DNA of 64,000 nt from Ralstonia wenshanensis. Lineage in GTDB: Bacteria > Pseudomonadota > Gammaproteobacteria > Burkholderiales > Burkholderiaceae. A program made the translations under genes and the position numbers. Under the pieces are notes generated by a model. The model saw only the letters and a list, made by a program, of their open reading frames with translations, was not told the origin of the DNA and searched no databases. The stretch covers positions 1,240,001 through 1,304,000 of the forward strand of contig NZ_CP076413.1 in assembly GCF_021173085.1 (NCBI RefSeq), written 5' to 3'. Positions 1 to 10,156 of this stretch are shown piece by piece; the stretch's first letter is position 1, and each line of letters begins with the position of its first letter.

Positions 1-1
1 T

Positions 2-721
2 AAGACGTATGAGACCGTCGTGCGGCTTGGCATCAAGACGAGTACCGCAGATGCGGAAGGCGAGGTGCTGAGCGAGCGTCCGGTATCGGTCACGCTGGAG
101 CAACTGCACGTAGCCATCGCGCGCTTTGTCGGCGAGATCGACCAGGTGCCGCCGATGCACTCTGCGCTGAAGAAGGACGGCAAGCCGTTGTACGAGTACG
201 CGCGCGCGGGTCAGACCGTGGAACGTGCTGCACGTCGAGTAACGATCCACGCGATCGATGTGCTGGCGACGGATCTGGAGTCGGCAACGCCGACGATCAC
301 GTTGCGCGTGTCATGCAGCAAGGGAACGTACATCCGCACGTTGGGTGAAGACATTGGCGAGGCGCTGGGCTGCGGCGGGCATCTGGTTGCGCTGCGTCGC
401 ACGCAGGTCGGCAATCTGACACTGAACGGCGCCGTGACGCTCGAATCGCTGGACGCAGCCCCTGACGATGCGCGCGCCGCATTGCTGGCACCAGTCGACG
501 CGCTGTTGCAGACGCTGCCGCGTGTGGAGTTGGATGCGGACGAGAGCCGCCGCTTCCTGCATGGTCAGCGCTTGCCGTTGCCATTGGCGTTACCGAATGC
601 AGATCAGGTGCGTGTGTACGGCGTGCGTGACCCGATTGCAGCGGATGCCACAGCGTCGCTGCTCGGTGTGGCGGCTTGGCAAGGCGGCGTGCTGCGGCCG
701 GAACGGCTCGTGCATCTTTAA
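2..721 (+). CDS. truB: tRNA pseudouridine(55) synthase TruB, C-terminal part
   Basis: Makes pseudouridine at position 55 in the T-loop of tRNAs. The window opens inside the gene: the frame is open from base 2, so the N-terminal portion with the catalytic aspartate is outside. Visible are the middle and C-terminal parts, including VPPMHSALKKDGKPLYEYAR, the KGTYIRTLGEDIG motif and the GGHLVALRRTQVG segment typical of TruB, followed by a small C-terminal PUA-like tail. A strong hairpin terminator follows 20 bp after the stop. TruB sits upstream of typA in related Ralstonia genomes (from memory). Confidence 0.95.
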   Translation, partial: KTYETVVRLGIKTSTADAEGEVLSERPVSVTLEQLHVAIARFVGEIDQVPPMHSALKKDGKPLYEYARAGQTVERAARRVTIHAIDVLATDLESATPTITLRVSCSKGTYIRTLGEDIGEALGCGGHLVALRRTQVGNLTLNGAVTLESLDAAPDDARAALLAPVDALLQTLPRVELDADESRRFLHGQRLPLPLALPNADQVRVYGVRDPIAADATASLLGVAAWQGGVLRPERLVHL

Positions 722-741
722 GCCGATCGACGGCAACAAAA

Positions 742-768
742 AAGCCACGCAGCTACGCGTGGCTTTCT
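742..768. terminator. Bidirectional Rho-independent terminator between truB and emrB
   Basis: GCCACGC (744-750) pairs with GCGTGGC (757-763) around a short loop. An A-run lies before it and a T-rich tail after it, so it can end truB on the plus strand and the efflux operon on the minus strand. Confidence 0.85.
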
Positions 769-786
769 TGTTTGCGCGATCTTGGA

Positions 787-2343
787 TCAGTGCGCGCCGG
801 CTGCCGCTTCTGCACCCGCCGCCGACTTCGCCGGCTTGGTCAGCCAGATGAAGACGATCAGTACGATAAACAGCACCGCCGAAATCCAGAAGATATCGTT
901 GGCGCCCAACATTGCGGCTTGCTGCGAGATCACGCGTTCGATCACGCCATTGGCCTGCAGGTTGGGCATGCCAAGCTGCGTGTACTGGTTGATCGACGAC
1001 GCATAGGCCGGGTTGTACGGATTCACGTGTTCAACCAGTTGCGCGTGGTGCAGGGCAGAGCGGTTGTCCCACACCGTAGTCGAGATCGATGCTCCGATGC
1101 CACCGAACATGATCCGCACGAAGTTCGATAAACCCGATGCTGCCGGAATCCGCTCGGGCGACAGGCCCGACAGGATGATCGACGTGAGCGGGATGAAGAA
1201 CATTGCCATGGCGGCGCCCTGGATCAGCGTCGGAATCATCAGCGTCCACGTATCCACCTGCACGGTAAAGTGCGAGCGCATCCAGAACACAAGTGCGAAA
1301 GTCATGAACGCCGTGGTCGCGACCCAGCGTGCGTCCATCTTGGGCAGGTTCTTGCCGATGACGGGCGAGAGGATGATGGCGAAGATGCCCACTGGCGCCA
1401 TGATCAGGCCCGCATCCGTGGCGGTGTAGCCGACGATGGTCTGCAGCCACAGCGGCAGGATCACTAGGTTGCCGAAGAACAACCCGTATGCCACCGAGAT
1501 GGCCACGACCCCGGCGCTGAAGTTGCGGCCCTTGAACAGCGTCAGGTCCACGACGGGGTGATCTTCGGTCAGCTCCCACACCAGGAAGAACGCGAAGCCC
1601 ACGATTGCAACGACCGTCAGCACCACGACCTCGGTCGAGTTGAACCAGTCGAGTTCCTTGCCGCGATCGAGCATCAACTGAAGCGAGCCCACCCACAGGA
1701 TCAATAGCGCCAGGCCGATCTTGTCGATCGGGAGCGCGCGTGTCTGCGATTCACGATCCTTGTAGATGACCCATGTCGCGTACGCTGCGAGGACGCCCAC
1801 CGGGATATTGATGTAGAAAATCCACGGCCAGCTCATGTTGTCAGAGATCCAGCCGCCGAAGATCGGCCCCATGATTGGCGCGACCAGCGTTGTCATGCCC
1901 CATAGGGCCAACGCCATTGAGCTTTTGGCGGGCGGATATGTCGACAGCAGCAGCGATTGCGACAGCGGAATCATCGGACCTGCGACAGCGCCCTGGATGA
2001 TCCGGGCCGCGATCAGCATGCCCATATTGGGCGCCAGCCCGCACGCCCACGACGACAGCACGAACAGCAGAATGGACGTGACGAACAGGCGCACCTGCCC
2101 GAAACGCTGCGTCAGCCACCCCGTGAGCGGCACCGAGATGGCGTTGGCTACCGCAAACGAGGTGATGACCCACGTGCCCTGGTTTGGGGCCACGCCCAGG
2201 TCGCCCGAAATTGCCGGGATCGACACGTTGGCGATGGACGAATCCAGCACGTTCATGAAGGTGGCCAGCGACAGCGCGACTGTGCCGATCGCCAGTTTGG
2301 CGCCGGTCAGTGGCTGTAGCGGCTTGGGCGCGGCGGTTGCCAT
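787..2343 (-). CDS. emrB: DHA2-family MFS multidrug transporter (EmrB/QacA type)
   Basis: Inner-membrane drug:H+ antiporter of 518 residues, the usual length for 14-helix DHA2 proteins. The early segment LDSSIANVSIPAISGDLG and ITSFAVANAISVPLTGWL are characteristic of EmrB: motif D1 in helix 1 and the region before motif A. It is the last gene of a four-gene minus-strand operon, 3 bp after emrA, so it should pair with that adaptor and the OprM-like channel as a tripartite pump. Substrate cannot be told from sequence. Confidence 0.93.
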   Translation of the reverse strand: MATAAPKPLQPLTGAKLAIGTVALSLATFMNVLDSSIANVSIPAISGDLGVAPNQGTWVITSFAVANAISVPLTGWLTQRFGQVRLFVTSILLFVLSSWACGLAPNMGMLIAARIIQGAVAGPMIPLSQSLLLSTYPPAKSSMALALWGMTTLVAPIMGPIFGGWISDNMSWPWIFYINIPVGVLAAYATWVIYKDRESQTRALPIDKIGLALLILWVGSLQLMLDRGKELDWFNSTEVVVLTVVAIVGFAFFLVWELTEDHPVVDLTLFKGRNFSAGVVAISVAYGLFFGNLVILPLWLQTIVGYTATDAGLIMAPVGIFAIILSPVIGKNLPKMDARWVATTAFMTFALVFWMRSHFTVQVDTWTLMIPTLIQGAAMAMFFIPLTSIILSGLSPERIPAASGLSNFVRIMFGGIGASISTTVWDNRSALHHAQLVEHVNPYNPAYASSINQYTQLGMPNLQANGVIERVISQQAAMLGANDIFWISAVLFIVLIVFIWLTKPAKSAAGAEAAAGAH

Positions 2344-2346
2344 GCG

Positions 2347-3636
2347 TCAGACCTTGGGTGCGGGTTGCGAAGTGCGCGGAGCCGTTGCAGCCGGCACGTT
2401 GGTGGCGGCCGGTGCCGTAGCGCCGCCGCGGCCGGCGTTGGCCGTGATGATGCTGGCAATGACCTGATCGGCGTCTTTTCCGGCCTGGTCGTACACCGTC
2501 GTTTGCAGCGGCGAGGCTGTCGGGGCGGTGGCCAGGCTTTGGCCGCCTTCATCGTGGATGTCGACCTTGGCTTCCATCGACAGGCCCACGCGCAGCGGGT
2601 GGTCCTTCAGGTCCTTCGGGTCGAGCGACACGCGTACCGGCAGGCGTTGCACCACCTTGATCCAGTTGCCCGTGGCGTTCTGTGCCGGCAGCAGCGAGAA
2701 CGCCGAGCCCGTGCCCGCCGAGAAACCGACCACCTTGCCGTGATACGTCACGCTGCTGCCATATACGTCGGCCACCAGTTCAACCGGCTGGCCCACGCGC
2801 ATATGGCGCACCTGGACTTCCTTGAAGTTGGCGTCCACCCAGAGCTGGTCCAGCGGCACGATGGCCATCAGCGGCGTGCCCGGAGCGACGCGCTGGCCGA
2901 CCTGCACCGAACGCTTGGCCACATAGCCCGTCACCGAAGCCGGCAGGCTCGTACGCGCATAGGCCAGGTAAGCCTCACGCACCTTGGCAGCAGCCTGCAA
3001 TACGTTCGGATGACGCTCCAGCGTGGTCTGCTCGGTCAGCACACGGTTGCCTTGCAACTGTTCCTTGGCGGCTTCCAGTGCGGATTGCGCAGCCTGAACA
3101 GCGGTTTGTGCGTGCGAGATTTCTTCTTGCGACACGGCACCCGTGCCGGCGATCTGCTTGCGCCGTGCCAGGTCGTCCTTCGCTTTGGCGAGATCGCTTT
3201 CGCGCATGGCCAACGTGGCGGTGAACGCGCTGGTGTTCGAATACAGCGTGCGCACCTGGCGCACCGTCTGCGCGAGCGCCGCTTCGGCCTGCTCCAGAGC
3301 GACGCGTGCATCGGCACGGTCCAGTTCGATCAGAGGCTGGCCAGAGGTGACGAGCTGCGTGTCATCGGCGCGAATGGCGACCACGGTGCCCGCCACCTGC
3401 GGCGTCACCTGGACCACGTTGCCTTGCACGTATGCATCGTCGGTCGACTCGAACCAGCGGCCGTACAGGCCCCAGTAGAGGCCGTAGCCGACGCCGGCAA
3501 CCACCAGTGCGGCGGCCAGCGTGGTCAGCATGCGCTTGCGCTTTCCGTTGGCATTGCCGTTGCCGGCGGGCGTTGCCGCGGGGGCTGAGGGTGCGGGGGC
3601 AGCGGACGGTGCGGCTTGGGGCTTGTTGTCACTCAT
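2347..3636 (-). CDS. emrA: EmrA-type membrane fusion (HlyD family) protein
   Basis: Periplasmic adaptor of a tripartite efflux pump, 429 residues. After a Pro/Ala-rich cytoplasmic tail there is one transmembrane helix (about 36-55), then the biotinyl-lipoyl-like half motif with TDDAYVQGNVVQVTPQVAG. A long alpha-helical hairpin rich in Ala/Gln/Glu follows, then the barrel domain with VDANFKEVQVRHMRVGQPVE, which is diagnostic of EmrA. The C-terminal tail is long and low complexity (Ala/Pro/Thr). It lies between the oprM-like gene and emrB in the same operon. Confidence 0.93.
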   Translation of the reverse strand: MSDNKPQAAPSAAPAPSAPAATPAGNGNANGKRKRMLTTLAAALVVAGVGYGLYWGLYGRWFESTDDAYVQGNVVQVTPQVAGTVVAIRADDTQLVTSGQPLIELDRADARVALEQAEAALAQTVRQVRTLYSNTSAFTATLAMRESDLAKAKDDLARRKQIAGTGAVSQEEISHAQTAVQAAQSALEAAKEQLQGNRVLTEQTTLERHPNVLQAAAKVREAYLAYARTSLPASVTGYVAKRSVQVGQRVAPGTPLMAIVPLDQLWVDANFKEVQVRHMRVGQPVELVADVYGSSVTYHGKVVGFSAGTGSAFSLLPAQNATGNWIKVVQRLPVRVSLDPKDLKDHPLRVGLSMEAKVDIHDEGGQSLATAPTASPLQTTVYDQAGKDADQVIASIITANAGRGGATAPAATNVPAATAPRTSQPAPKV

Positions 3637-3687
3637 GATGTTGGCTCGAAAGAATGCGGTGGAACGGTCGGTTCAGTTCAGTACAGC

Positions 3688-5217
3688 TCAGCCATGTGAG
3701 GCGGTGGCCTCGGGCTTGGCGCCCGGCAGGTCTTCTGTTGTATAGCCACCGCCGAGGGCCTTGATGAGGGCCATCTGCGCGTCGAGTCGGCGTGCCTGCA
3801 GATCAGTCGCGAGCTTGCGTTGCTGCAGCACGGTCGTCTCGGCGTTCAGCACAACCAGTTGTGTGCCAAGGCCGGCGTTGTAGCGGGTGCGGGCGAGGCT
3901 GTAGGCGCGCTCAGCTTCGCTCAAGGCGGTGCGCTGGATGGCGATCTGCGAGTCAATGCTGTGCAGCGTGGTGATCTGGTCAGCGGTGTCGTGCAGGGCT
4001 TCGGTCAGCGTCTGGTTGTAGCTCGCGACAGCGGCGTCATAGTTGGCGTACTTGCCGCGCAGGTTGGCGCGCAGCTTGCCGCCCTGGAAGATCGGCAGCT
4101 TGAGCGCCGGCCCAATACCGAGCTGGCGCGAGGCGCCGAGCAGCAGGTTTTCCGGCGCAATCGAGGCCAGCCCCAGGAATGCAGTCAGGCTGATATCCGG
4201 CAGGAACTGCGCCTTGGCGACGTCGATATCCTTCGACGCGGCTTCTACGCGCCAGCGCGCAGCCACGAGATCCGGGCGACGGCCGATCAGGTCGATGGTC
4301 AGGTTGTTCGGCAGCTTGGGCGTGGTTTGCGCGAGCAGCGTCGGGCGTGTGATTGCGAGTCCGCGGTCGGGGCCCTTGCCCAGCAGCGCGGCCAACTGGT
4401 TGCGTGCCAGCGCGATCTGCTCGTCGACTTGTTCAAGTTCCGTTTGCGCAGCGGCCACATTGGCGCGGGCCTGCGTGGTTTCAACTTGCGTATCAAGACC
4501 CGCACGCACGCGTTGGCCTGCAAGGTTGGTCAGATCCTTGCGCTGCACGATCGCACGTTCGGCCACGTCGCGCTGCGCGTAGAGCGCCGCGAGCTTGGCG
4601 TAGGTGCGTGCCACCGTGGTCGACAGCATCAGACGCGAAGCCTGGCTTTCCGCTTCCATCGATTTGTCATCGGACAGCGCAGCTTCCAGCGCGGAGCGAT
4701 TCTTGCCCCAGAAATCCAGGTCGTAACTCACGCCCAGCTGGATCTTCGATTCCGTGAACCACCGGCCAGCCAGCGGCGTGCCTTCAAACATGTCGTATTC
4801 CGACAGGCGCTGGCGCGTCATGTCGGCATCGAGCCCCACGCTCGGATACAGGTTGCCGCGCACCACATCGGCCATCGCACGCGACGCGCGCACGCGGGCA
4901 AAGGCGACTTGCAGGTTCGGGTTGTCCTTGATGGCCTCATCTACCAGTGCGCGCAGTTGCGGATCGTTGAACTGATCGACCCAGTTCTGCGACGGCCACT
5001 GGCCGCCTTGCGAGGGCAACGATTGCGTGCTCGCCAACTGGCTCGGCGTGGTCAGAGTCTGTGTGCTGTGCGAATTGCCGAGGTTCGCGCAACCGGCCAG
5101 CACGGCCAGCGTCACGGCGGAAAGCGCCACACCCAGGCGTGCCGGCCATTGCGCGCGCGTACTGCCGGCGCGGCTTAGGGGCGAAAGTGCCTGAGGGGCG
5201 GAGTTCAAGGCGTTCAT
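3688..5217 (-). CDS. Outer-membrane efflux lipoprotein of the OprM/NodT family
   Basis: Trimeric outer-membrane channel of the efflux system, 509 residues. The signal sequence ends in a lipobox LAGC, with the lipidated cysteine at residue 43. Two OEP repeats follow, with the NodT/OprM hallmarks ALVDEAIKDNPNLQVAFAR and DLIGRRPDLVAARWRVEAA. It is the first structural gene after marR and is followed by emrA after 51 bp. The family is clear; the particular ortholog name is not assigned. Confidence 0.92.
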   Translation of the reverse strand: MNALNSAPQALSPLSRAGSTRAQWPARLGVALSAVTLAVLAGCANLGNSHSTQTLTTPSQLASTQSLPSQGGQWPSQNWVDQFNDPQLRALVDEAIKDNPNLQVAFARVRASRAMADVVRGNLYPSVGLDADMTRQRLSEYDMFEGTPLAGRWFTESKIQLGVSYDLDFWGKNRSALEAALSDDKSMEAESQASRLMLSTTVARTYAKLAALYAQRDVAERAIVQRKDLTNLAGQRVRAGLDTQVETTQARANVAAAQTELEQVDEQIALARNQLAALLGKGPDRGLAITRPTLLAQTTPKLPNNLTIDLIGRRPDLVAARWRVEAASKDIDVAKAQFLPDISLTAFLGLASIAPENLLLGASRQLGIGPALKLPIFQGGKLRANLRGKYANYDAAVASYNQTLTEALHDTADQITTLHSIDSQIAIQRTALSEAERAYSLARTRYNAGLGTQLVVLNAETTVLQQRKLATDLQARRLDAQMALIKALGGGYTTEDLPGAKPEATASHG

Positions 5218-5291
5218 GTTGTTTGATGGGTCAAGCGATCAAGGGGGCGGGAAGCGTCCGGTGCTGCGGGTGCAATTCGGGCAAAGCGGCG

Positions 5292-5810
5292 TCAGTGACC
5301 GGCGGGGCGCACGCGATGCGCCTCCGTTGCGGCGCCGTTGTCGAGAATGCGCTTGAGAAGTCCGCGCAGCGTATCGACGTCGCCCGGCGTGAAGCCAGCA
5401 AAGAAACGGTTCAGCACGTGCGTATAGATGGCCGGCATGCGGTCGGCCAAGTCGCGGCCGGCCTGGGTCACCTCCAGATGCACGACACGGCGGTCGGACT
5501 CGCTGCGCACGCGCTCGATCAGGCCACGCTTTTCCATGCGGCTGAGCATGCGCGTGAGTGAGCCGATGTCGGTATTCAGCTCGCGGCCGAGATCGGTAGC
5601 GGTTTGGCATCGGCCGTTGGCTAACAGCACCAGGCAGCTGGCCTGCGAGTGCGTCACATCCATCGCGGCAACCTCCTGCTCGATGGCCATGGACAGCGCC
5701 GTCTTGGCGCGCCCCACGAGGTAGCCCACGCTTTCGCACATGCGGTAGTCCTCCACCCGGAAGAGGGTTCCGGCAGCAATTTCGGTGGCGGGTCTTGTTT
5801 GTTCGGACAT
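5292..5810 (-). CDS. MarR-family transcriptional regulator of the efflux operon
   Basis: Winged-helix repressor of about 172 residues. The core has THSQASCLVLLANGRCQTA, a recognition-helix region DIGSLTRMLSRMEKRGLIER and the wing SESDRRVVHLEVTQAG, all typical of MarR. The start is set at MSEQTRP rather than the ATG five codons upstream, because the upstream ATG falls near the likely promoter. It is the first gene of the marR-oprM-emrA-emrB unit and probably represses that unit, with relief by an aromatic or phenolic ligand as in other MarR proteins (inference). Confidence 0.9.
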   Translation of the reverse strand: MSEQTRPATEIAAGTLFRVEDYRMCESVGYLVGRAKTALSMAIEQEVAAMDVTHSQASCLVLLANGRCQTATDLGRELNTDIGSLTRMLSRMEKRGLIERVRSESDRRVVHLEVTQAGRDLADRMPAIYTHVLNRFFAGFTPGDVDTLRGLLKRILDNGAATEAHRVRPAGH

Positions 5811-5828
5811 CTTATGTATGCACAATCA

Positions 5829-5840
5829 TTGTCCGGACAA
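5829..5840. promoter_or_regulatory. Candidate MarR operator
   Basis: A perfect 12-bp palindrome, TTGTCCGGACAA, lies 19 bp upstream of the marR start, where an autoregulatory operator is expected. A related half site (GTTCGGACAT) overlaps the start codon region at 5801-5810. Confidence 0.55.
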
Positions 5841-6060
5841 ATATACGAATCGGCGCAGCAAACAGCAAGGTACTGAATGCGCGATTCCACTTTTAGAAAT
5901 AATTGGTGATCTAGTGCGCACGCAATCTGTGCTCCTTCATCGATTCGTCAAGGAGTGTCATGTCTTGCGCATCGCAGCATGCTAGAATGTCAGGTTATTC
6001 CGCGAGCTGAATTTGGGTACTGTCCCGGGCTCGTGTCACGTCTTTTCGAGTTCACATCCC

Positions 6061-7881
6061 ATGCGCGCGCTTCGCAACATCGCCATCATTGCCCACGTTG
6101 ACCACGGCAAAACCACGCTGGTCGACCAGCTCCTTCGCCAAGCCGGCACGTTCCGCGAGAACGAGCAGATCGCCGAGCGCGTGATGGATTCGAACGACAT
6201 CGAAAAAGAACGCGGCATCACGATCCTGGCCAAGAACTGCGCGGTCGAATACAACGGCACGCACATCAACATCGTCGACACGCCGGGGCACGCCGACTTC
6301 GGTGGCGAGGTGGAGCGCGTGCTGTCGATGGTCGACGGCGTGCTGCTGCTGGTCGATGCTGTGGAAGGTCCGATGCCGCAGACGCGTTTCGTGACTCGCA
6401 AGGCGCTCGCCCTGGGCCTGAAGCCGATCGTCGTGATCAACAAGGTGGACCGTCCGGGCGCGCGTCCGGAGTGGGTGATCAACCAGACCTTCGACCTGTT
6501 CGACAAGCTGGGCGCCAACGACGACCAGCTCGACTTCCCGGTCGTGTACGCCTCGGGCCTGAACGGTTACGCCGGCCTGACTGACGACGTGCGCGAAGGC
6601 GACATGAAGCCGCTGTTCGAGACCATTCTCGACAAGGTGCCGCAGCGTAACGACGACCCGAACGGCCCGTTCCAGCTGCAGATCATCTCGCTGGACTATT
6701 CCAGCTACGTCGGCAAGATCGGCGTGGGCCGCATCACGCGTGGCCGCGTGCGTCCGCTGCAGGACGTGGTGGTCAAGTTCGGCCCGGAAGGCAACCCGAT
6801 CAAGGGCCGTATCAACCAGGTGCTGAAGTTCCGCGGCCTGGAGCGCGAGCTGGTGCAGGAAGCCGAAGCCGGCGACATCGTGCTGATCAACGGTATTGAA
6901 GAACTGGGCATCGGCTGCACCGTGTGCGCCCCGGACGCTCAGGAAGCGCTGCCGATGCTGAAGGTGGACGAGCCGACGCTGACGATGAACTTCTGCGTCA
7001 ACACCTCGCCCCTGGCTGGCCGCGAAGGCAAGTTTGTGACGAGCCGCCAACTGCGCGATCGTCTGGACCGCGAGCTGAAGTCCAACGTGGCCCTGCGCGT
7101 GAAGGACACCGGCGACGACACGATCTTCGAAGTGTCGGGCCGTGGCGAATTGCACCTGACGATTTTGGTGGAAAACATGCGCCGTGAAGGCTACGAGCTG
7201 GCCGTGTCGCGCCCGCGCGTGGTGTTCAAGGAAATCGACGGCGTGAAGTGCGAGCCGTTCGAGCGCCTGACCGTGGACGTGGAAGACGGCCACCAGGGCG
7301 GCGTGATGGAAGAGTTGGGCCGCCGTAAGGGCGAACTGCTCGACATGGCGTCGGACGGCAAGGGCCGTACGCGTCTGGAATACCGCATTCCGGCCCGTGG
7401 CCTGATCGGCTTCCAGGGTGAATTCCTGACTCTGACGCGCGGCACCGGCCTGATCAGCCACATCTTCGACGACTACTCGCCGGTCAAGGAAGGTGACCTG
7501 GGCGAGCGCCACAATGGCGTGCTGATCTCGCAGGACGACGGCGCTGCCGTGGCCTACGCGCTGTGGAAGCTGCAGGATCGCGGCCGCATGTTCGTGTCGC
7601 CTGGCGATGCGCTTTACGAAGGCATGATCATCGGTATCCACAGCCGAGACAATGACCTAGTGGTCAACCCGATCAAGGGTAAGCAGCTGACCAACGTGCG
7701 TGCGTCGGGCACCGATGAAGCCGTGCGCCTGGTCCCGCCGATCCAGATGTCGCTCGAATACGCGGTCGAGTTCATCGCCGACGACGAACTGGTGGAAGTC
7801 ACGCCGAAGAGCATCCGCCTGCGCAAGCGTCACCTGAAGGAACATGAGCGCAAGCGCGCCTCGCGTGAAGAAGCGGTCTGA
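6061..7881 (+). CDS. typA: Ribosome-associated translational GTPase TypA/BipA
   Basis: 606-residue translation-factor GTPase that binds the ribosome and helps large-subunit assembly and stress or cold adaptation. The G1 motif [11 protein letters not shown]3 [14 protein letters not shown] and G4 [10 protein letters not shown] are all present, followed by the EF-G-like domains and the BipA C-terminal domain ending in the [14 protein letters not shown] tail. The start at 6061 ([17 protein letters not shown]) matches the family; the open frame extends upstream, but that part has no family similarity. A strong terminator follows. Confidence 0.97.
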   Translation: MRALRNIAIIAHVDHGKTTLVDQLLRQAGTFRENEQIAERVMDSNDIEKERGITILAKNCAVEYNGTHINIVDTPGHADFGGEVERVLSMVDGVLLLVDAVEGPMPQTRFVTRKALALGLKPIVVINKVDRPGARPEWVINQTFDLFDKLGANDDQLDFPVVYASGLNGYAGLTDDVREGDMKPLFETILDKVPQRNDDPNGPFQLQIISLDYSSYVGKIGVGRITRGRVRPLQDVVVKFGPEGNPIKGRINQVLKFRGLERELVQEAEAGDIVLINGIEELGIGCTVCAPDAQEALPMLKVDEPTLTMNFCVNTSPLAGREGKFVTSRQLRDRLDRELKSNVALRVKDTGDDTIFEVSGRGELHLTILVENMRREGYELAVSRPRVVFKEIDGVKCEPFERLTVDVEDGHQGGVMEELGRRKGELLDMASDGKGRTRLEYRIPARGLIGFQGEFLTLTRGTGLISHIFDDYSPVKEGDLGERHNGVLISQDDGAAVAYALWKLQDRGRMFVSPGDALYEGMIIGIHSRDNDLVVNPIKGKQLTNVRASGTDEAVRLVPPIQMSLEYAVEFIADDELVEVTPKSIRLRKRHLKEHERKRASREEAV

Positions 7882-7904
7882 TCGCAGGTCGATCTGCCAA
7901 GAAG

Positions 7905-7934
7905 AACGCCCCGAGATTTCGGGGCGTTTTTTTT
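7905..7934 (+). terminator. typA terminator
   Basis: AACGCCCCG and CGGGGCGTT form a stem around a short AT-rich loop, followed by eight T residues. It lies 24 bp after the typA stop and just before the 3' end of the convergent hydroxylase gene. Confidence 0.92.
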
Positions 7935-7942
7935 CTTAGCGC

Positions 7943-8857
7943 TCAGGACGGATAGCCGATATGGTCGGGCTCAGCCGTCAAGGTGGAGCGCGGGCTGCGC
8001 CACTCGGGCGGTTTCCACAGGTAGCGAATATCCCGATCGCGGAACACGTCGGCCCACATGTCGCGCCATTCGTGGAAGGTGAGGGTGATCGGGTTGTGCG
8101 TGTGGATCTGCCGCGTGATGCCAAAGACGGGCGCGTCTTTCTCGGGCACGAAGCTGCCGAACATGCGATCCCAGATGGTCAGCACACCGGCGTAGTTTCG
8201 GTCGATGTACTGGGGGTTCTTGGCGTGGTGCACGCGGTGCACCGACGGCGTATTCACGTATTGCCCGAGCCACCGCCAGAAGCCGGCGTAGCGTGAATCC
8301 AGCGCACCCAGCCGCGTATGCACGAAGAACTGGAATGCCAGGTTCAGACCCACGGCCAGGATCACCCAGTCCGGCGTAAAGCCGATCCACGCAAGCGGAA
8401 TCCAGAACAGCCACATGCCAGAAATCGGATAGGTCAGGCTCTGGCGGAACGCCGTCGAAAAATTCATGCCTTCCGACGAGTGGTGCGTCACATGCGAGGC
8501 CCACATCCAGCGCACGCGGTGGCTGGCGCGATGGAAGAAGTAGTAGAGAAAATCCTGCAACAGCAGGAGCAGCACGAACGACCACCATGTCTCCGGCACC
8601 GCGCGCAGACCGTGGCTGTACGTCCACGCGTACACGGTCTTGATCATCAGCCACAGGAAGAACGCGTCCGACGCCTGGTGCATGAGCGCGAGGCACGCGT
8701 TTGAAACGGTGTCCTTGAGGCTGTAGACGGACGGATCGCGCTTGCGCCAGTACCACGCCTCCGCGCCGATGGTCAGCAGGAAGACCGGCGCAAAGGCCAG
8801 CAGGATCAGGCCTGGGTCGAAACCGGACGCGCCCGGGGTGGCGTTGGCAGGGTTCAT
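7943..8857 (-). CDS. Sterol desaturase / fatty acid hydroxylase superfamily membrane protein
   Basis: Integral membrane di-iron oxygenase of about 304 residues. The three histidine clusters that bind the two irons are visible: HRASH, HVTHHSSEGMN and VHRVHH, separated by hydrophobic segments. The natural substrate (sterol-like lipid, carotenoid or fatty acid) cannot be told. The start is set at MNPANATPG; an ATG 17 codons upstream is possible but adds a poorly conserved leader. It is a single gene, convergent with typA and divergent from the next gene. Confidence 0.88.
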   Translation of the reverse strand: MNPANATPGASGFDPGLILLAFAPVFLLTIGAEAWYWRKRDPSVYSLKDTVSNACLALMHQASDAFFLWLMIKTVYAWTYSHGLRAVPETWWSFVLLLLLQDFLYYFFHRASHRVRWMWASHVTHHSSEGMNFSTAFRQSLTYPISGMWLFWIPLAWIGFTPDWVILAVGLNLAFQFFVHTRLGALDSRYAGFWRWLGQYVNTPSVHRVHHAKNPQYIDRNYAGVLTIWDRMFGSFVPEKDAPVFGITRQIHTHNPITLTFHEWRDMWADVFRDRDIRYLWKPPEWRSPRSTLTAEPDHIGYPS

Positions 8858-9003
8858 TGGATTGTTGTGATGTGTGTCGTCTCCAACTGGCAGGTATACG
8901 CCCAACACCCGCGCTGCGAAAGGGGGCAGGCTAGAGCCATTCCTCGCTTCAATACGCTGTCGTGTACAGTGCGAGCCGTTATTCCCACAACAACATCCGA
9001 GAC

Positions 9004-10113
9004 ATGCAATCCACCGTTTCCATCGCGCCGCAGGCTGAAGTTCAACCCAACGTGATCGCTGAAGTCCGCGGCGGCATCGGCTGGCTGACGCTGAACCGGC
9101 CGCAGGCGCTCAACGCGCTGTCGCTGGAGATGATCCGCGCGATGTCGCATGCGCTGCTGGCCTGGCAGCACGATCCGGAAGTCCACGCCGTCATCCTGCG
9201 CGGCGAAGGCGGCAAGGCCCTGTGCGCAGGCGGCGACATCCGCTTCTTCCACCGCGCCGCCACGGCCAACGACCCGCAACTCATCACCTTTTTCACCGAG
9301 GAATACCGCCTCAATCACCTGATTTTCAGCTATGCCAAGCCCTACATCGCGGTGATGGACGGTGTGGTCATGGGCGGTGGCATGGGCATCTCGCAAGGCG
9401 CATCGCTGCGCGTGGTGACCGAGCGCACCAAGATGGCCATGCCCGAAACCAATATCGGCTTGTTCCCAGACGTGGGCGGTGGTTGGTTCCTGGCGCGCGT
9501 GCCCGGCCATGTGGGCGAATATCTGGGCGTGACGGGGCAGATGATCGCAGCGGCGGACGCGTTGTCGGTGGGCCTTGCCGATTGCCACGTCACCACCGAG
9601 GCGCTGTCGGCCATCGTCCAGCGCCTGCACGACGGCAACTGGAGCAGCGCCGAGCAGATCGCCGCGTGTTTTACCGAAGCCGCTTCGGCGCCCGATGATG
9701 CCAAGGCCATCATCGCACCGCACCGCGAGGCCATCGATGACTGCTTCAGCCAGGGGAGCGTGCAAGGCATCTTCGCCGATCTGGCCGGCAGCACGGACGC
9801 CGAATGGGCAGCACAGACCGCCGCGCACATGGCCAAGCGCTCGCCGTTGATGATGGCGGTGACACTGGAGCTGATCCGCCGTGGCCGCCATACCACCTTG
9901 GCCGACGAGCTGCGCCGCGAACTCGACATGATGACGCACGTGTTTGCCGAAGGCGACGGTATCGAGGGCATTCGCGCGCTCGCGGTCGACAAGGACCATG
10001 CGCCCAAATGGAAGCACACCAGCATCGACGCCGTGCGTGATGATGAAGTGACTGCGTTCTTTGTCTCGCCGTGGCGCCATGAGCAGCATCCGCTGCTGGG
10101 GCTGTCGGACTAG
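9004..10113 (+). CDS. Enoyl-CoA hydratase/isomerase family, 3-hydroxyisobutyryl-CoA hydrolase-like
   Basis: 369-residue crotonase-fold enzyme. The oxyanion-hole segment GEGGKALCAGGDIRFF and the block MGGGMGISQGASLRVVTE are followed by MPETNIGLFPDVGGGWFLAR, the signature that separates 3-hydroxyisobutyryl-CoA hydrolases (valine breakdown) from ordinary enoyl-CoA hydratases. The start at 9004 (MQSTVSIAPQ) is preferred over an in-frame upstream codon. The gene is followed 43 bp later by dusA, with which it may be cotranscribed. Confidence 0.88.
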   Translation: MQSTVSIAPQAEVQPNVIAEVRGGIGWLTLNRPQALNALSLEMIRAMSHALLAWQHDPEVHAVILRGEGGKALCAGGDIRFFHRAATANDPQLITFFTEEYRLNHLIFSYAKPYIAVMDGVVMGGGMGISQGASLRVVTERTKMAMPETNIGLFPDVGGGWFLARVPGHVGEYLGVTGQMIAAADALSVGLADCHVTTEALSAIVQRLHDGNWSSAEQIAACFTEAASAPDDAKAIIAPHREAIDDCFSQGSVQGIFADLAGSTDAEWAAQTAAHMAKRSPLMMAVTLELIRRGRHTTLADELRRELDMMTHVFAEGDGIEGIRALAVDKDHAPKWKHTSIDAVRDDEVTAFFVSPWRHEQHPLLGLSD

Positions 10114-10156
10114 AACCGGTAAACTGCGCGCCTGGATTTTGAATCGTTGACTTGCT

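Noticed and set aside
6052-7641. Long antisense frame across typA
   Set aside because: Typical shadow of a strongly biased gene; no start signals or family pattern.
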